Positions 44,213-52,832 of a stretch of 64,000 nt of DNA are shown here, one piece after another; the stretch's first letter is position 1, and each line of letters starts with the position of its first letter. This DNA is from Fodinibius salsisoli (GTDB taxonomy: Bacteria > Bacteroidota > Rhodothermia > Balneolales > Balneolaceae). Location: assembly GCF_026229185.1 (NCBI RefSeq), contig NZ_JAGGJA010000014.1, forward strand, positions 1 to 64,000, written 5' to 3'. Made by a program: the position numbers and the translations under genes. The notes under the pieces are model-generated. The model ran no database searches and was not told the DNA's origin. It was given only the letters and a program-made list of their open reading frames with translations.

Positions 44213-45418
44213 TTATCCTTCATTCAACTTACTGTACATTTCTGACGTCTGGATGATATTGCCTTCCCAGTTATCGAGATAGCGGCGGGCCTCGAGATAC
44301 CGGTTTAAATTGAAAGCATCAAAATTATCGGCAGTGGAATCGACGCTGCTGATATGTACGCGTCCGGCGGAATGGATAAACTGATGATCGCCAATCCACA
44401 TGCCCACGTGCACAACCCTGCGATCTGAGCTATCGGTCGCTTCTTTACCAAAAAACAGCAGGTCACCCACCTGCAAATTATCAAATTTTTTCTGGTCATC
44501 GACCAATGTGCCGGCGTGCACCTGTTGGGAGGCATCCCGGGGTATAATCCGACCGTTCATAAAATAGATTGTTTTGGTGAAACCGCTGCAATCGATTCCT
44601 TTTGTAGACGTTCCACCCCATAAATAGGGCGCTCCCATCATGGCTCTGGCAGACTCAACCAGCGATGCTTTGGAGATACTCAGATCCTTTTGCCACTGGT
44701 CGAAGGGCTTTGCCTCTGCCTTATTGACAAATGCCTTGCGGCCATCCGGATAGGTTACCGCATAGAATCCACCCAGGGTATTGTCTAACTTCAGGATACT
44801 GCCGGCTACCAGATCGGTTACTTTTTCGGATGATGCGGAGGGCTCTTGGTAAGCAAATCCATACGTCTGCTGATAGATAAGCTTGGGGGCTCCGGCCCAA
44901 TCGTTATATCCTGATTCAGTAATTCGCCGGAGGCCTCCGCTATCGACCCATCCAAGATAATCGTCCGGAGTTTGAATAAGATACCACCCACCCTCTTTTT
45001 TGAATACCTTTAGTGGCATGCCCAGTGTTGCCTGTGTGACTAATTGTGCCGGATGAGACGGGCTTGACCGGATATTGGCTACCGAATTGTTGACTAACCC
45101 AAACGTCTCTGCTTCCAATTGTTTGGACGGCAGCAGCTCAATACTATCGACTACAGAAATTCCCCGATCAGAAAGCGAATCAAGTAAGGCCTGCTTAGCC
45201 TTAGCTAAAGTCGTTTCTCCACTCAAAATGAGCGAACCGGAAGTTGATTTAACTTCTACCTCGAATCGACTGACCCGGGAATCCGGCACAAAATATTGCT
45301 GGGTGGCTTCAATAACCGATGCTATCTCGCTGGTTGAATCGGATGAGGAAGAACATCCCGTTAACAAAATGGCGACTAAAACGACTTTTACAGCAAGTGT
45401 TTTTTGATACATTAGCAA
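44213..45418 (-). CDS. NlpC/P60 peptidase lipoprotein with SH3 domains
   Basis: A 401-residue protein: lipoprotein signal (LLTGCSSS, Cys at about 22), a BON-like segment at about 43-97, two SH3-like domains at about 108-165 and 183-235, then a C-terminal NlpC/P60 domain. The catalytic triad is Cys277 in GIDCSGF, His337 in VVHVGMW and His349 in FIHSAGRV. The layout matches YkfC-type gamma-D-glutamyl-L-diamino acid endopeptidases that cut murein peptides in Bacteroidota. It heads the four-gene minus-strand cluster, and its upstream region is occupied by the heptamer repeat starting 12 bp before the ATG. A second in-frame ATG two codons later is possible. Confidence 0.87.
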   Translation of the reverse strand: MLMYQKTLAVKVVLVAILLTGCSSSSDSTSEIASVIEATQQYFVPDSRVSRFEVEVKSTSGSLILSGETTLAKAKQALLDSLSDRGISVVDSIELLPSKQLEAETFGLVNNSVANIRSSPSHPAQLVTQATLGMPLKVFKKEGGWYLIQTPDDYLGWVDSGGLRRITESGYNDWAGAPKLIYQQTYGFAYQEPSASSEKVTDLVAGSILKLDNTLGGFYAVTYPDGRKAFVNKAEAKPFDQWQKDLSISKASLVESARAMMGAPYLWGGTSTKGIDCSGFTKTIYFMNGRIIPRDASQQVHAGTLVDDQKKFDNLQVGDLLFFGKEATDSSDRRVVHVGMWIGDHQFIHSAGRVHISSVDSTADNFDAFNLNRYLEARRYLDNWEGNIIQTSEMYSKLNEG

Positions 45419-45430
45419 TATTTGGTCATA

Positions 45431-45561
45431 AGTTAGCAGTTAGCAGTTAGCAGTTAGCAGTTAGCAGTTAGCAGTTAGCAGTTAGCAGTTAGCAGTTAGC
45501 AGTTAGCAGTTAGCAGTTAGCAGTTAGCAGTTAGCAGTTAGCAGTTAGCAGTTAGCAGTTA
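45431..45561. repeat. Perfect heptanucleotide tandem array (AGTTAGC)n, about 18.7 copies
   Basis: 131 bp of an uninterrupted 7-bp unit, starting 12 bp upstream of the NlpC/P60 gene's start codon and thus in its 5' leader or promoter. With no imperfection it is likely to vary in length by slippage. A degenerate inverted array follows at 45627. Confidence 0.97.
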
Positions 45562-45626
45562 CAGACTGTCCATTCCTACACTCCGGGTCAAGGATTAATT
45601 TCAGAAATTCTATTTGATACTTCTCA

Positions 45627-45661
45627 CTGCCTTCTGCCTACCGCCAACTGTTTACTGTAGG
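45627..45661. repeat. Degenerate inverted heptad array
   Basis: Five consecutive 7-mers, CTGCCTT, CTGCCTA, CCGCCAA, CTGTTTA, CTGTAGG, resemble CTGCTAA, which is the reverse complement (rotated) of the AGTTAGC unit. They end exactly at the susD stop. A 65-bp non-repeat spacer separates the two arrays. Confidence 0.5.
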
Positions 45662-47083
45662 TTACTCTTGGTCCCACCAAATACGATCCAGAAGAGTAAT
45701 GTCCGGCACATTTTCCGAATTTCGTTGTGTTTCGGAATCGGGATAGCTCAGTCGGCGAATGAACTGTCCATTTAATGCTGGATTTAGATTAGCCGGCACT
45801 TCCATATCTTCGTATTGGTAATCATAACGACGGGCATCAACCCAAGCTTCGGGGTGCAAATACATGGCCGTATATTTTTCCTTGAATATCTGATCCAGGG
45901 TCAGGCCATTTACTCCAACTGCCACAGCCGGATCGGTTGAATAATCATTTTTGGCAGATTCTGAAACACCCACTTTATTCATATGGGCTTCTATACCTGC
46001 TAAATAGGCTTCATAAGCACGCGTCAACTGGTTAGACCGAAATGCCGCTTCGGCTTCAATAAACTTCTGTTCTGCATAAGTAGCTATAAGTATTGGAGCC
46101 GTCTCAGAAGCATAGAACGTATTTGTAGTCAAAACACTGCGCGCGCCCTGTTCGGGTGCATCTCCCCGGCCGGCCCCATTTCGGGTACCGATGTATTCAC
46201 CATTATCATTAGTATCGGTAAAAGTTTCCATTCGGGGATCGAAAACACCATACAGCGTGCCATCCAAATGCTTGATTATTTGCTCCGACAGCCAACCGCC
46301 CAGCAACAAGTTTGAATTGTCGATAGCAACATTGGCCCACGGATTAAACTCTTCCTGGAAATAGTCCACTTGCGCATCCTCACTATTGCCAGTAAATCCC
46401 TGGTCTAATTCAGCCAATATTTCGGAAGGTGCATATACCTCTTGTTTACTCAGATGGTTCAAATAACGAGCTTTAAGCATATGAGCAAAACTGATCCATT
46501 TAGCGGTATCCCCCTGGTAAATAAAATCATCATCACCCAAAGAAATTGTTGAATTTCCCTGCTCAAGATCTGCAATACCCTCGTCAAGCATGGTAAAAAC
46601 CGTATCATAAAGTGCTTCCTGGCTATCGTAGGCCGGTGTTAAGGTCTCAACAAAGAATGCTTCACTATATGGGACATCACCCCACGCATCAACTACAGTA
46701 GCCAAATTAAGGGCCGTAAGTATTTTGGCGACTCCCAAATATTCAGTCGCCCCCTGCTCTGCAGCATCCTGCCTTAGTACAGCCAAATCAGTCATTACAT
46801 CATAAAACCTAAACCATGTGTCATCGTAAGCCACATCATCCTGAATGTCTGTTGAACTGGCCTGGTTGGGAGACGCCAGGTATTGAACGTAGTAGGACGT
46901 TGTACTGCCCAGGGAATACATATTCTGAGAAGTTTCAAACGTTGTGCTTGTCATCAAACCCGTCAAGGGTGCTTCTGTAGGATTATTGGGGTCAGTATTT
47001 ACATCCAGGTAATCACTGCATCCAATAATACCTACGCAAAGAGTTATTATTAGATAAAACGTTATTTTTTTTGAATTCTTCAT
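45662..47083 (-). CDS. SusD/RagB-family nutrient-binding lipoprotein (SusD-like_2)
   Basis: A 473-residue outer-membrane lipoprotein. The signal LCVGIIGCSDYLDVNTDPNNP is characteristic, with the lipid Cys at about 22 and the NTDPNNP motif of the SusD-like_2 group. TPR-like helices are suggested around residues 75-240 (ALNLATVVDAWGDVPYSEAF is the usual conserved stretch), and the C-terminal EAWVDARRYDY is also typical. It caps the SusC barrel and binds the incoming ligand. The SusD-like_2 group often accompanies transporters for peptides or unknown oligomers rather than glycans. It is 18 bp after susC. Confidence 0.9.
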   Translation of the reverse strand: MKNSKKITFYLIITLCVGIIGCSDYLDVNTDPNNPTEAPLTGLMTSTTFETSQNMYSLGSTTSYYVQYLASPNQASSTDIQDDVAYDDTWFRFYDVMTDLAVLRQDAAEQGATEYLGVAKILTALNLATVVDAWGDVPYSEAFFVETLTPAYDSQEALYDTVFTMLDEGIADLEQGNSTISLGDDDFIYQGDTAKWISFAHMLKARYLNHLSKQEVYAPSEILAELDQGFTGNSEDAQVDYFQEEFNPWANVAIDNSNLLLGGWLSEQIIKHLDGTLYGVFDPRMETFTDTNDNGEYIGTRNGAGRGDAPEQGARSVLTTNTFYASETAPILIATYAEQKFIEAEAAFRSNQLTRAYEAYLAGIEAHMNKVGVSESAKNDYSTDPAVAVGVNGLTLDQIFKEKYTAMYLHPEAWVDARRYDYQYEDMEVPANLNPALNGQFIRRLSYPDSETQRNSENVPDITLLDRIWWDQE

Positions 47084-47101
47084 AGTGTAATAATTTGGCT
47101 T

Positions 47102-50100
47102 TTAGAGGGAGAAATTCAACGAAAATACAAAGCTGGACACACCTGGATGATCTAAACCTGTAAATCCGGTGGCATTAGTCCCTGCAGGACCACTTCTTGA
47201 TTCAGGATCAAATCCTTTAAAAGGGGTATACAGAATGATATTGCTTGCAGTTGCCGATGCGGTTATCCGTTCAAATGGAATTCTTTGAATCCAATTTGCA
47301 GGCAGACTATAAGAGAGATTAATATTACGCAATTTTATAAAGGAAGCATCTTTAACAAAATTTTCTGTCGATGTACGATATGTATTTCGATAAAATCCTG
47401 CCCCGTAATCTCTTACCTCTCCCGTTTCTGGATCTATCCTGCCTTCCGGGTCAGCCCCCTGTCCAAGCCATACTTCCTGAGTATTTGGCTGTCCATCTGC
47501 CGTTACTCCATTAAATACACGGTACTCATTTCGGTCAAGTGTATTCTCGGTTATGCCAAAAGCAGCAAAGAAGTTGTCGTATTGACTATAAACATCCATT
47601 CCTTGTTGGATATCAATCAAGAACGAAAAATCCACGTTCTTATATGAGAAACCATTGTATATGCCGCCAATCCAATCCGGAAAAGCGTTACCTAATACTT
47701 TCTGATCGTTGTCAACGACTGGGAAGCCATCCTCACCAATAAGGACCGTACGATCTTCGTCGACATATAGCTGATCTTCTGGTTCACCATCAGGATAATA
47801 TCGTGCATAACTAGTCCCATAAATATTTCCAAAAGGTTCACCTTCAACAAGCCGGATACTTGCCCTTGAACCTCCATAACCAAATGAAGACCCTAAAAAT
47901 ATGCTTTCAATCCCTTCTCGGATGGATATCACTTCATTTCTATTACGACTGTAATTGACTCTTACATCCCATTGGAAATCATCTGATTCAATGGGTGTTA
48001 CATTCAGCTGCATCTCAATGCCTCTGTTTTCTATTTCGCCAGCATTTGTGATCAATCGGGTCCCTCCCACGGCATTCGAAATAGGTACTGTAAGTATTTG
48101 ATCAGCACTATTGGCCTTATAATATGTAAAGTCAATACCAGCACGACCATTCCAAAACCTTAAGTCAGTCCCAAGCTCTATGGAGGTTGTAATCTCAGGT
48201 TTTAGGTCGGCACTCCCTATCGTTTGAGTTCTGGTATATCCGACCTGTCCATTAAGGGGATATGTATCTGGAGAATTAAAAGTAATGCCTGTCGAATAAG
48301 GATCGGCATCTTTACCTACTTGGGCATATGAGGCTCGTATTTTGCCGTACGAAAAGAATTCTGGGAGTTCCATGATTTCGGAGAATACGAAACCTGTACT
48401 CACAGATGGATAGAAAAACGAACGATTGTCTATTGGCAAGGTAGAAGACCAATCGTTCCTACCAGTAGTATTGACAAATAAATAGTCGTTATAATTGAGC
48501 GTTAGATCTCCATATATTCCGATCAATCGACGCTGATATTTATCCTGACCTGTGGAGATTTCGCGTGTGTTACTTAAGTTATAAAACCTCGGGGTAACAA
48601 AATCGTTACCCTCTGCCGTAACTATATTTCTTTCTCGATCAAACACATCGTTACCAAGTGTAAATTCAGCAGATAACTCTTCAGTAATTTCTCTATTGAA
48701 GGTCAAGTTCAGGGTTGAGTTAAAGTCCCGGCTATTAATTCTTCGCTCCCTGATAAAACCAGTGCTGCTCAGCACATTTTCATTTTCTATACCTAAAGGT
48801 CCGGGTGTTATGTTCGTCCGCTGGTCGCTATAATAATCCATCCCGAATCGGTACGAAGCGCTCATCCACTCAGCCAAGTTATAATTCACATTGACGTTTC
48901 CAATAACACGATTTACATCGTCCTCATAGGTAGAATATTTCGCGTCATAAATGGGGTTTGTACCGGAACTTTCATTTCCGTAATAACCTCTCATAGTTCC
49001 GTCAGATTTTTCATAATCTGTGACATCTTTGGTAGGAGCCCAGTACATTAACCGTTCCATGAACCGATCAGCGGGAACGCGATTACCACCCGAATTGACA
49101 AAATTAACTGACGATGAAATTTGCAAATCATCACCCGGCTTAATGTTACCTGAGAAGCGTACTGAAGTTCTTCCCCAGTCACTGAATGGAATCACACCGT
49201 CGTGGGAAAGATTAGAAACTGAACCATAGTAGGTTGCGATATCGCTCCCTCCTGAAACACTAATACTGTTATTAATTTTAACCCCGGTTTCCATTGAGTT
49301 TCCCCAAATATCGTAATATTGCCAGCCTTCAAGTGTATCTGCAACTTCAGCTATAGGAGCCCCCCAATTGGGCCAAAAACTATCCGTCGTAGCTTCGCCC
49401 CCAAAACCTTGTCCATACACTTTTTGAAAACTGGGGTAACTATTTACGCGATCAAATCCGATGGAGTTATTAAAATTAATCTGTACATCTCCTGCCTGGC
49501 CTTTTTTAGTGGTGATAATAACCGCGCCATTGGCAGCACGCACCCCGTACAGGGCCGATGCAGCGGCGCCTTTCAAAACGCTTACCGACTCGATATCATC
49601 AGGATTTAAATCAGCAGCACGATTACTCAACCCCCTGGGCGTATCCTGAGACTGAATTGTAGAGTTATCAATGGGAACTCCATCAACCACAAATAACGGT
49701 TGGTTATCTGCATCCGGATCCAGAGAACTAATACCACGAATAAGTATTCGTGAACTACTTCCTGGTGCGCCCCCAGTATTGGTAACCTGTACACCAGATA
49801 CTTTAGCCTGCAATGCGCTTACTACATTTTCACTTTGTCCTGCTGTTAGCTCTTCACTGCTTACCTGCTCAACAGAATAACCCAATTCTTTTTCTTCCTG
49901 CTCAACCCCAAAAGCCGTCACCACCATTTCACCAAACGCCTGTACCTGTGGCTCTAATGCCACATTAATGGTTGTTTGGCTATTTATAGCAACCTGTTGA
50001 CCCTCATAACCAATAAATGTAAAGGAAAGAGAGTCAACCTCGTCGGCAACGGTTAAACTGTAAGTCCCATCCGAGTCGGTTGAAGTACCGGTTGTGGGAT

Positions 50101-50632
50101 CGCTGGTTACAAAAACGTTTACACCGGGCAGCGGATCTCCAGTCTGGGCATCAGAGACGGTACCCGCTATATTTTGTTGAAGCTGAACGACTCGCAATTC
50201 GGGATGTGGCCGCCTTTTTAAAACAATTTCTCGCATCTGCGAAATATTGGCTTCAAAAGCTGTTTCTTCTAGCACTTGTTCAAGAGCTTTGCCAACCGGC
50301 ACCTTATCCAACTGTATGGTGATCGGTTCTTTTAAGGAAAGCAACCCGGCATTATAGGCTAACCCGAGATCTGCCTGATTTACGATATCTTCCAATATAT
50401 CCCTAATCGGTGTTTTATGAGCTTCAACGGATATTGTACGTTGCAACTCTGCAATACGGTTAGAGTATTTGCTGACCGAATAATAGGCTTGTCCCATCGG
50501 TTTCTTTTTGGCTGATGACAAATACTGCCCCTCTGCTGTGGCAGATTGTCCCCTTGCAAACGGAACCAGTAGTATGGTAAACAGTGCCCAGACTACGAAC
50601 TGTAATCCTCTGTATTTTAGCGATCTTTTCAT
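47102..50632 (-). CDS. SusC/RagA TonB-linked outer-membrane transporter with STN domain
   Basis: About 1176 residues from the ATG at 50632, which is preceded by GGGGGA at proper spacing and followed by a signal peptide (about residues 8-28 ending ARG-Q). The longer open frame (from 50755) overlaps fecR and is unlikely. Order: an STN secretin/TonB signalling domain (about 60-120), a carboxypeptidase-regulatory-like domain (about 130-205, GTVSDAQTGDPLPGVNVFV), the plug (about 220-340, with LFVVDGVPID) and a 22-strand barrel. The STN domain is the kind that talks to FecR-type anti-sigma proteins. The substrate is unknown; no enzyme genes flank it. Confidence 0.9.
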   Translation of the reverse strand: MKRSLKYRGLQFVVWALFTILLVPFARGQSATAEGQYLSSAKKKPMGQAYYSVSKYSNRIAELQRTISVEAHKTPIRDILEDIVNQADLGLAYNAGLLSLKEPITIQLDKVPVGKALEQVLEETAFEANISQMREIVLKRRPHPELRVVQLQQNIAGTVSDAQTGDPLPGVNVFVTSDPTTGTSTDSDGTYSLTVADEVDSLSFTFIGYEGQQVAINSQTTINVALEPQVQAFGEMVVTAFGVEQEEKELGYSVEQVSSEELTAGQSENVVSALQAKVSGVQVTNTGGAPGSSSRILIRGISSLDPDADNQPLFVVDGVPIDNSTIQSQDTPRGLSNRAADLNPDDIESVSVLKGAAASALYGVRAANGAVIITTKKGQAGDVQINFNNSIGFDRVNSYPSFQKVYGQGFGGEATTDSFWPNWGAPIAEVADTLEGWQYYDIWGNSMETGVKINNSISVSGGSDIATYYGSVSNLSHDGVIPFSDWGRTSVRFSGNIKPGDDLQISSSVNFVNSGGNRVPADRFMERLMYWAPTKDVTDYEKSDGTMRGYYGNESSGTNPIYDAKYSTYEDDVNRVIGNVNVNYNLAEWMSASYRFGMDYYSDQRTNITPGPLGIENENVLSSTGFIRERRINSRDFNSTLNLTFNREITEELSAEFTLGNDVFDRERNIVTAEGNDFVTPRFYNLSNTREISTGQDKYQRRLIGIYGDLTLNYNDYLFVNTTGRNDWSSTLPIDNRSFFYPSVSTGFVFSEIMELPEFFSYGKIRASYAQVGKDADPYSTGITFNSPDTYPLNGQVGYTRTQTIGSADLKPEITTSIELGTDLRFWNGRAGIDFTYYKANSADQILTVPISNAVGGTRLITNAGEIENRGIEMQLNVTPIESDDFQWDVRVNYSRNRNEVISIREGIESIFLGSSFGYGGSRASIRLVEGEPFGNIYGTSYARYYPDGEPEDQLYVDEDRTVLIGEDGFPVVDNDQKVLGNAFPDWIGGIYNGFSYKNVDFSFLIDIQQGMDVYSQYDNFFAAFGITENTLDRNEYRVFNGVTADGQPNTQEVWLGQGADPEGRIDPETGEVRDYGAGFYRNTYRTSTENFVKDASFIKLRNINLSYSLPANWIQRIPFERITASATASNIILYTPFKGFDPESRSGPAGTNATGFTGLDHPGVSSFVFSLNFSL

Positions 50633-50690
50633 AAATCCCCCATGTAATGTGTTATGGCTATTGTGAAGATAAAACAAGTTCTTTAATTGA

Positions 50691-51767
50691 CTATTCTTGG
50701 TAAAAAGTGACATCATTGTTCTCAAACCTGTAATTGATGTTAAGCGATGTAGCAATCACATCCAGAACATTTCTGATGGATCGGCTTTTCAAAAAAGCTG
50801 TCAGTGACATTGCGGCGGTCTCTTCCTCTTCGAAAGTGACCTGCACGCCATACCTGCGTTCTATTTCCCGGGCTACCTTGCTTAGCGGAGCCTCTTTAAA
50901 TTTCAGGATCCCTTTCTTCCACCCCAGATAAAGCTCCATATCATCAACGCTGTCCGTAACCACTCTTCCATCCGACAACAGATATCGCCCAAGCTCATTT
51001 TCATTTAAAATGGATGCCGAGGAAGAGGGCTTTTCCGTAGATCTAAAAGAGACTCGCCCCTCTTCAACCACCACTTGCACTTGTGCTTCTTCTGGGTAGG
51101 ACCGAATGGCAAAAGAGGTGCCCAACACGCGGGTTACGGTTCCAGCGGAGTGAATCACAAATGGTCTGTCAGGATTACTTTTAACATTGAAATGAGCCTC
51201 CCCTTGCAAATAGACTTCCCGGATATCGGGCGCAAAGTTCTCTGGAAACTCCATTTTCGAATCTGCATTCAATATGACTTCCGTTCCGTCGCCGAGTGTC
51301 AAATTAGCCCGCTGTGCAACCGAAGTATTTATCTCTTTTAGTATAGGCTCCCTGGATACCGATTCTGTAGTTGACTCAGACCAATGGGAATAGGCAAAAA
51401 TTCCACAGAATCCCGCCACCAAAAGTATAGCAGCTACCCGGATTGTCTTTTGAAAGGCTGAGTGAATAGAAAACCGCTTGTGTTCATATAACGAGGTAGA
51501 AGAAATGTTTGTTAGTCGTGCTCCTTTTCTCTCCTCGCTGTTCATCTGCAACTTAAGTTGTTCCCATTCCTGCTCCGGAATACGTCCTTCTCTTTCCGAA
51601 TTTCTCTCAGCACCCGATAATTCCCAAATACGCTTAAATTCTTTGAGCTTTCGTACATTATCCGGCGCCTCCACTATCCACCGTTCTACTATTTGGCGTT
51701 CCTCAACCGTACATTTCTCGGCCAGGTAACGAGCCAACAGGGAATAATCTGGTTCATTCAACTCCAT
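50691..51767 (-). CDS. FecR-domain anti-sigma factor
   Basis: A 358-residue protein. An N-terminal cytoplasmic sigma-binding segment (about 1-90, EWRIVEAPDNV-like) is followed by one transmembrane helix at about 110-128, then the FecR domain (about 140-250, VQRANLTLGDGTEVILNADS). A C-terminal DUF4974 domain follows (about 275-350, LKFKEAPLSKVAREIERRYGVQVTF). Such proteins relay transporter occupancy through the periplasm to an ECF sigma factor. Normally that sigma gene lies directly upstream; here the upstream gene is divergent murI, so the partner is elsewhere or lost. It is the first gene of the fecR-susC-susD operon. Confidence 0.9.
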   Translation of the reverse strand: MELNEPDYSLLARYLAEKCTVEERQIVERWIVEAPDNVRKLKEFKRIWELSGAERNSEREGRIPEQEWEQLKLQMNSEERKGARLTNISSTSLYEHKRFSIHSAFQKTIRVAAILLVAGFCGIFAYSHWSESTTESVSREPILKEINTSVAQRANLTLGDGTEVILNADSKMEFPENFAPDIREVYLQGEAHFNVKSNPDRPFVIHSAGTVTRVLGTSFAIRSYPEEAQVQVVVEEGRVSFRSTEKPSSSASILNENELGRYLLSDGRVVTDSVDDMELYLGWKKGILKFKEAPLSKVAREIERRYGVQVTFEEEETAAMSLTAFLKSRSIRNVLDVIATSLNINYRFENNDVTFYQE

Positions 51768-51798
51768 ATCAAAGTGTATCGTTAGGCAATCGTTTGTT

Positions 51799-51833
51799 TA
51801 TTAGACAACTGCCAAACCGTCTACCCCCAAAGA
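51799..51833 (-). promoter_or_regulatory. Candidate ECF-type promoter of the fecR operon
   Basis: On the minus strand a run TTTCTTTGGGGGTAG (about 51821-51835) precedes, after about 12 bp, TTGTCTAA (51801-51808). I recall a similar GGGGTA...GTC arrangement, from genomes of Bacteroidota, just upstream of fecR genes in ECF-controlled operons. It is 34 bp from the fecR start. The match is by memory, not by a calibrated motif. Confidence 0.35.
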
Positions 51834-51913
51834 AAAATCAAAAAATATCCTCCCCCAGCTCAGCAGGTAGTTCCTTTAGTTTAGCCTAGTAGGTCAGGCC
51901 TGATAAATTGTTC

Positions 51914-51962
51914 TTTTTTATTTTTAATTGCTCTCCGTTAATCTCTAACTTCCATCTTTTTG
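51914..51962. repeat. Degenerate 7-bp-periodic stretch upstream of murI
   Basis: It reads as heptads TTTTTTA, TTTTTAA, TTGCTCT, CCGTTAA, TCTCTAA, CTTCCAT, CTTTTTG. The periodicity is weaker than at 12321 but shares the TTTTTAA unit. Confidence 0.3.
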
Positions 51963-51986
51963 AATTTATTAATTTTATCCAGATAG

Positions 51987-52814
51987 ATGAGCAGTTCTAA
52001 AGGTCCTATTGGTATTTTTGACTCCGGGGTAGGTGGCCTCACGGTGATGAAAGATATTATACACCGACTCCCTTCCTATGATTACCTATACCTGGGTGAT
52101 AGTGCCCGAACCCCATATGGCAATCGTTCTTTTGCGTCTATCTACCAGTTCACACTGGAGTGCGTGAGATACCTTTTCTCCCAGCAGTGTCATTTGATTA
52201 TCTTAGCCTGTAATACAGCCTCGGCCAAAGCCTTACGAACCATCCAACAACGGGATCTACCTAAAATAGCTCCCAATAAACGTGTTTTGGGAGTCATTCG
52301 ACCCACGGCTGAAGTTATTGGCTTACATTCTAATACGGGACATGTGGGCGTTCTGGGAACTACGGGGACGATCCAATCCGATTCTTATGAAATGGAAATC
52401 GAGCATCAGTTTCCCGAACTGATTGTGCATCAACAAGCCTGCCCTATGTGGGTACCCCTGGTAGAAAATAATGAGCACAACGGCCCCGGAGCCGATTATT
52501 TTGTCGAAAAATACCTTCATGAAATAAACCAACAATCGCCTGATATCGATACCCTCCTGCTGGCCTGCACGCACTACCCCCTGCTGGAGGATAAAATCCG
52601 CAGTACGCTCAATTCCAATATTTCCATACTCAGCCAAGGTCCTATTGTGGCCGCCAGTCTGGAGGATTACTTGCAGCGCCATCCCGAAATTGACGAAAAC
52701 TGTTCTAAAAACGGAAGCCGTCGGTTTCTAACCACGGATGCTCCAGAAACTTTTGATCAGCATGCCACCACTTTCTTTGAAGAAAAAGTAACCTCAGAAT
52801 ATGTCGAAGTTTAA
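51987..52814 (+). CDS. murI: Glutamate racemase
   Basis: A 275-residue cofactor-independent racemase supplying D-glutamate for peptidoglycan precursors. The two catalytic cysteines are in the signature segments LACNTASAKALRT (near residue 74) and LLACTHYPLLED (near 193). The start IGIFDSGVGGLTVMKDI carries the substrate-binding DSGVGG. Length (265-285 in the family) and both motifs are intact, so it is active by appearance. It is transcribed divergently from fecR and is followed 18 bp later by the flavoprotein gene. Confidence 0.96.
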   Translation: MSSSKGPIGIFDSGVGGLTVMKDIIHRLPSYDYLYLGDSARTPYGNRSFASIYQFTLECVRYLFSQQCHLIILACNTASAKALRTIQQRDLPKIAPNKRVLGVIRPTAEVIGLHSNTGHVGVLGTTGTIQSDSYEMEIEHQFPELIVHQQACPMWVPLVENNEHNGPGADYFVEKYLHEINQQSPDIDTLLLACTHYPLLEDKIRSTLNSNISILSQGPIVAASLEDYLQRHPEIDENCSKNGSRRFLTTDAPETFDQHATTFFEEKVTSEYVEV

Positions 52815-52832
52815 GTTTGCAGTAACGAGCCT

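Noticed and set aside
45431-45561. CRISPR array
   Set aside because: The repeat unit is 7 bp with no spacers, and no Cas gene is present in the window.
50633-50755. 41-residue N-terminal extension of SusC
   Set aside because: It overlaps fecR, lacks signal-peptide character, and the ATG at 50632 has a GGGGGA ribosome-binding site directly followed by a proper signal peptide.
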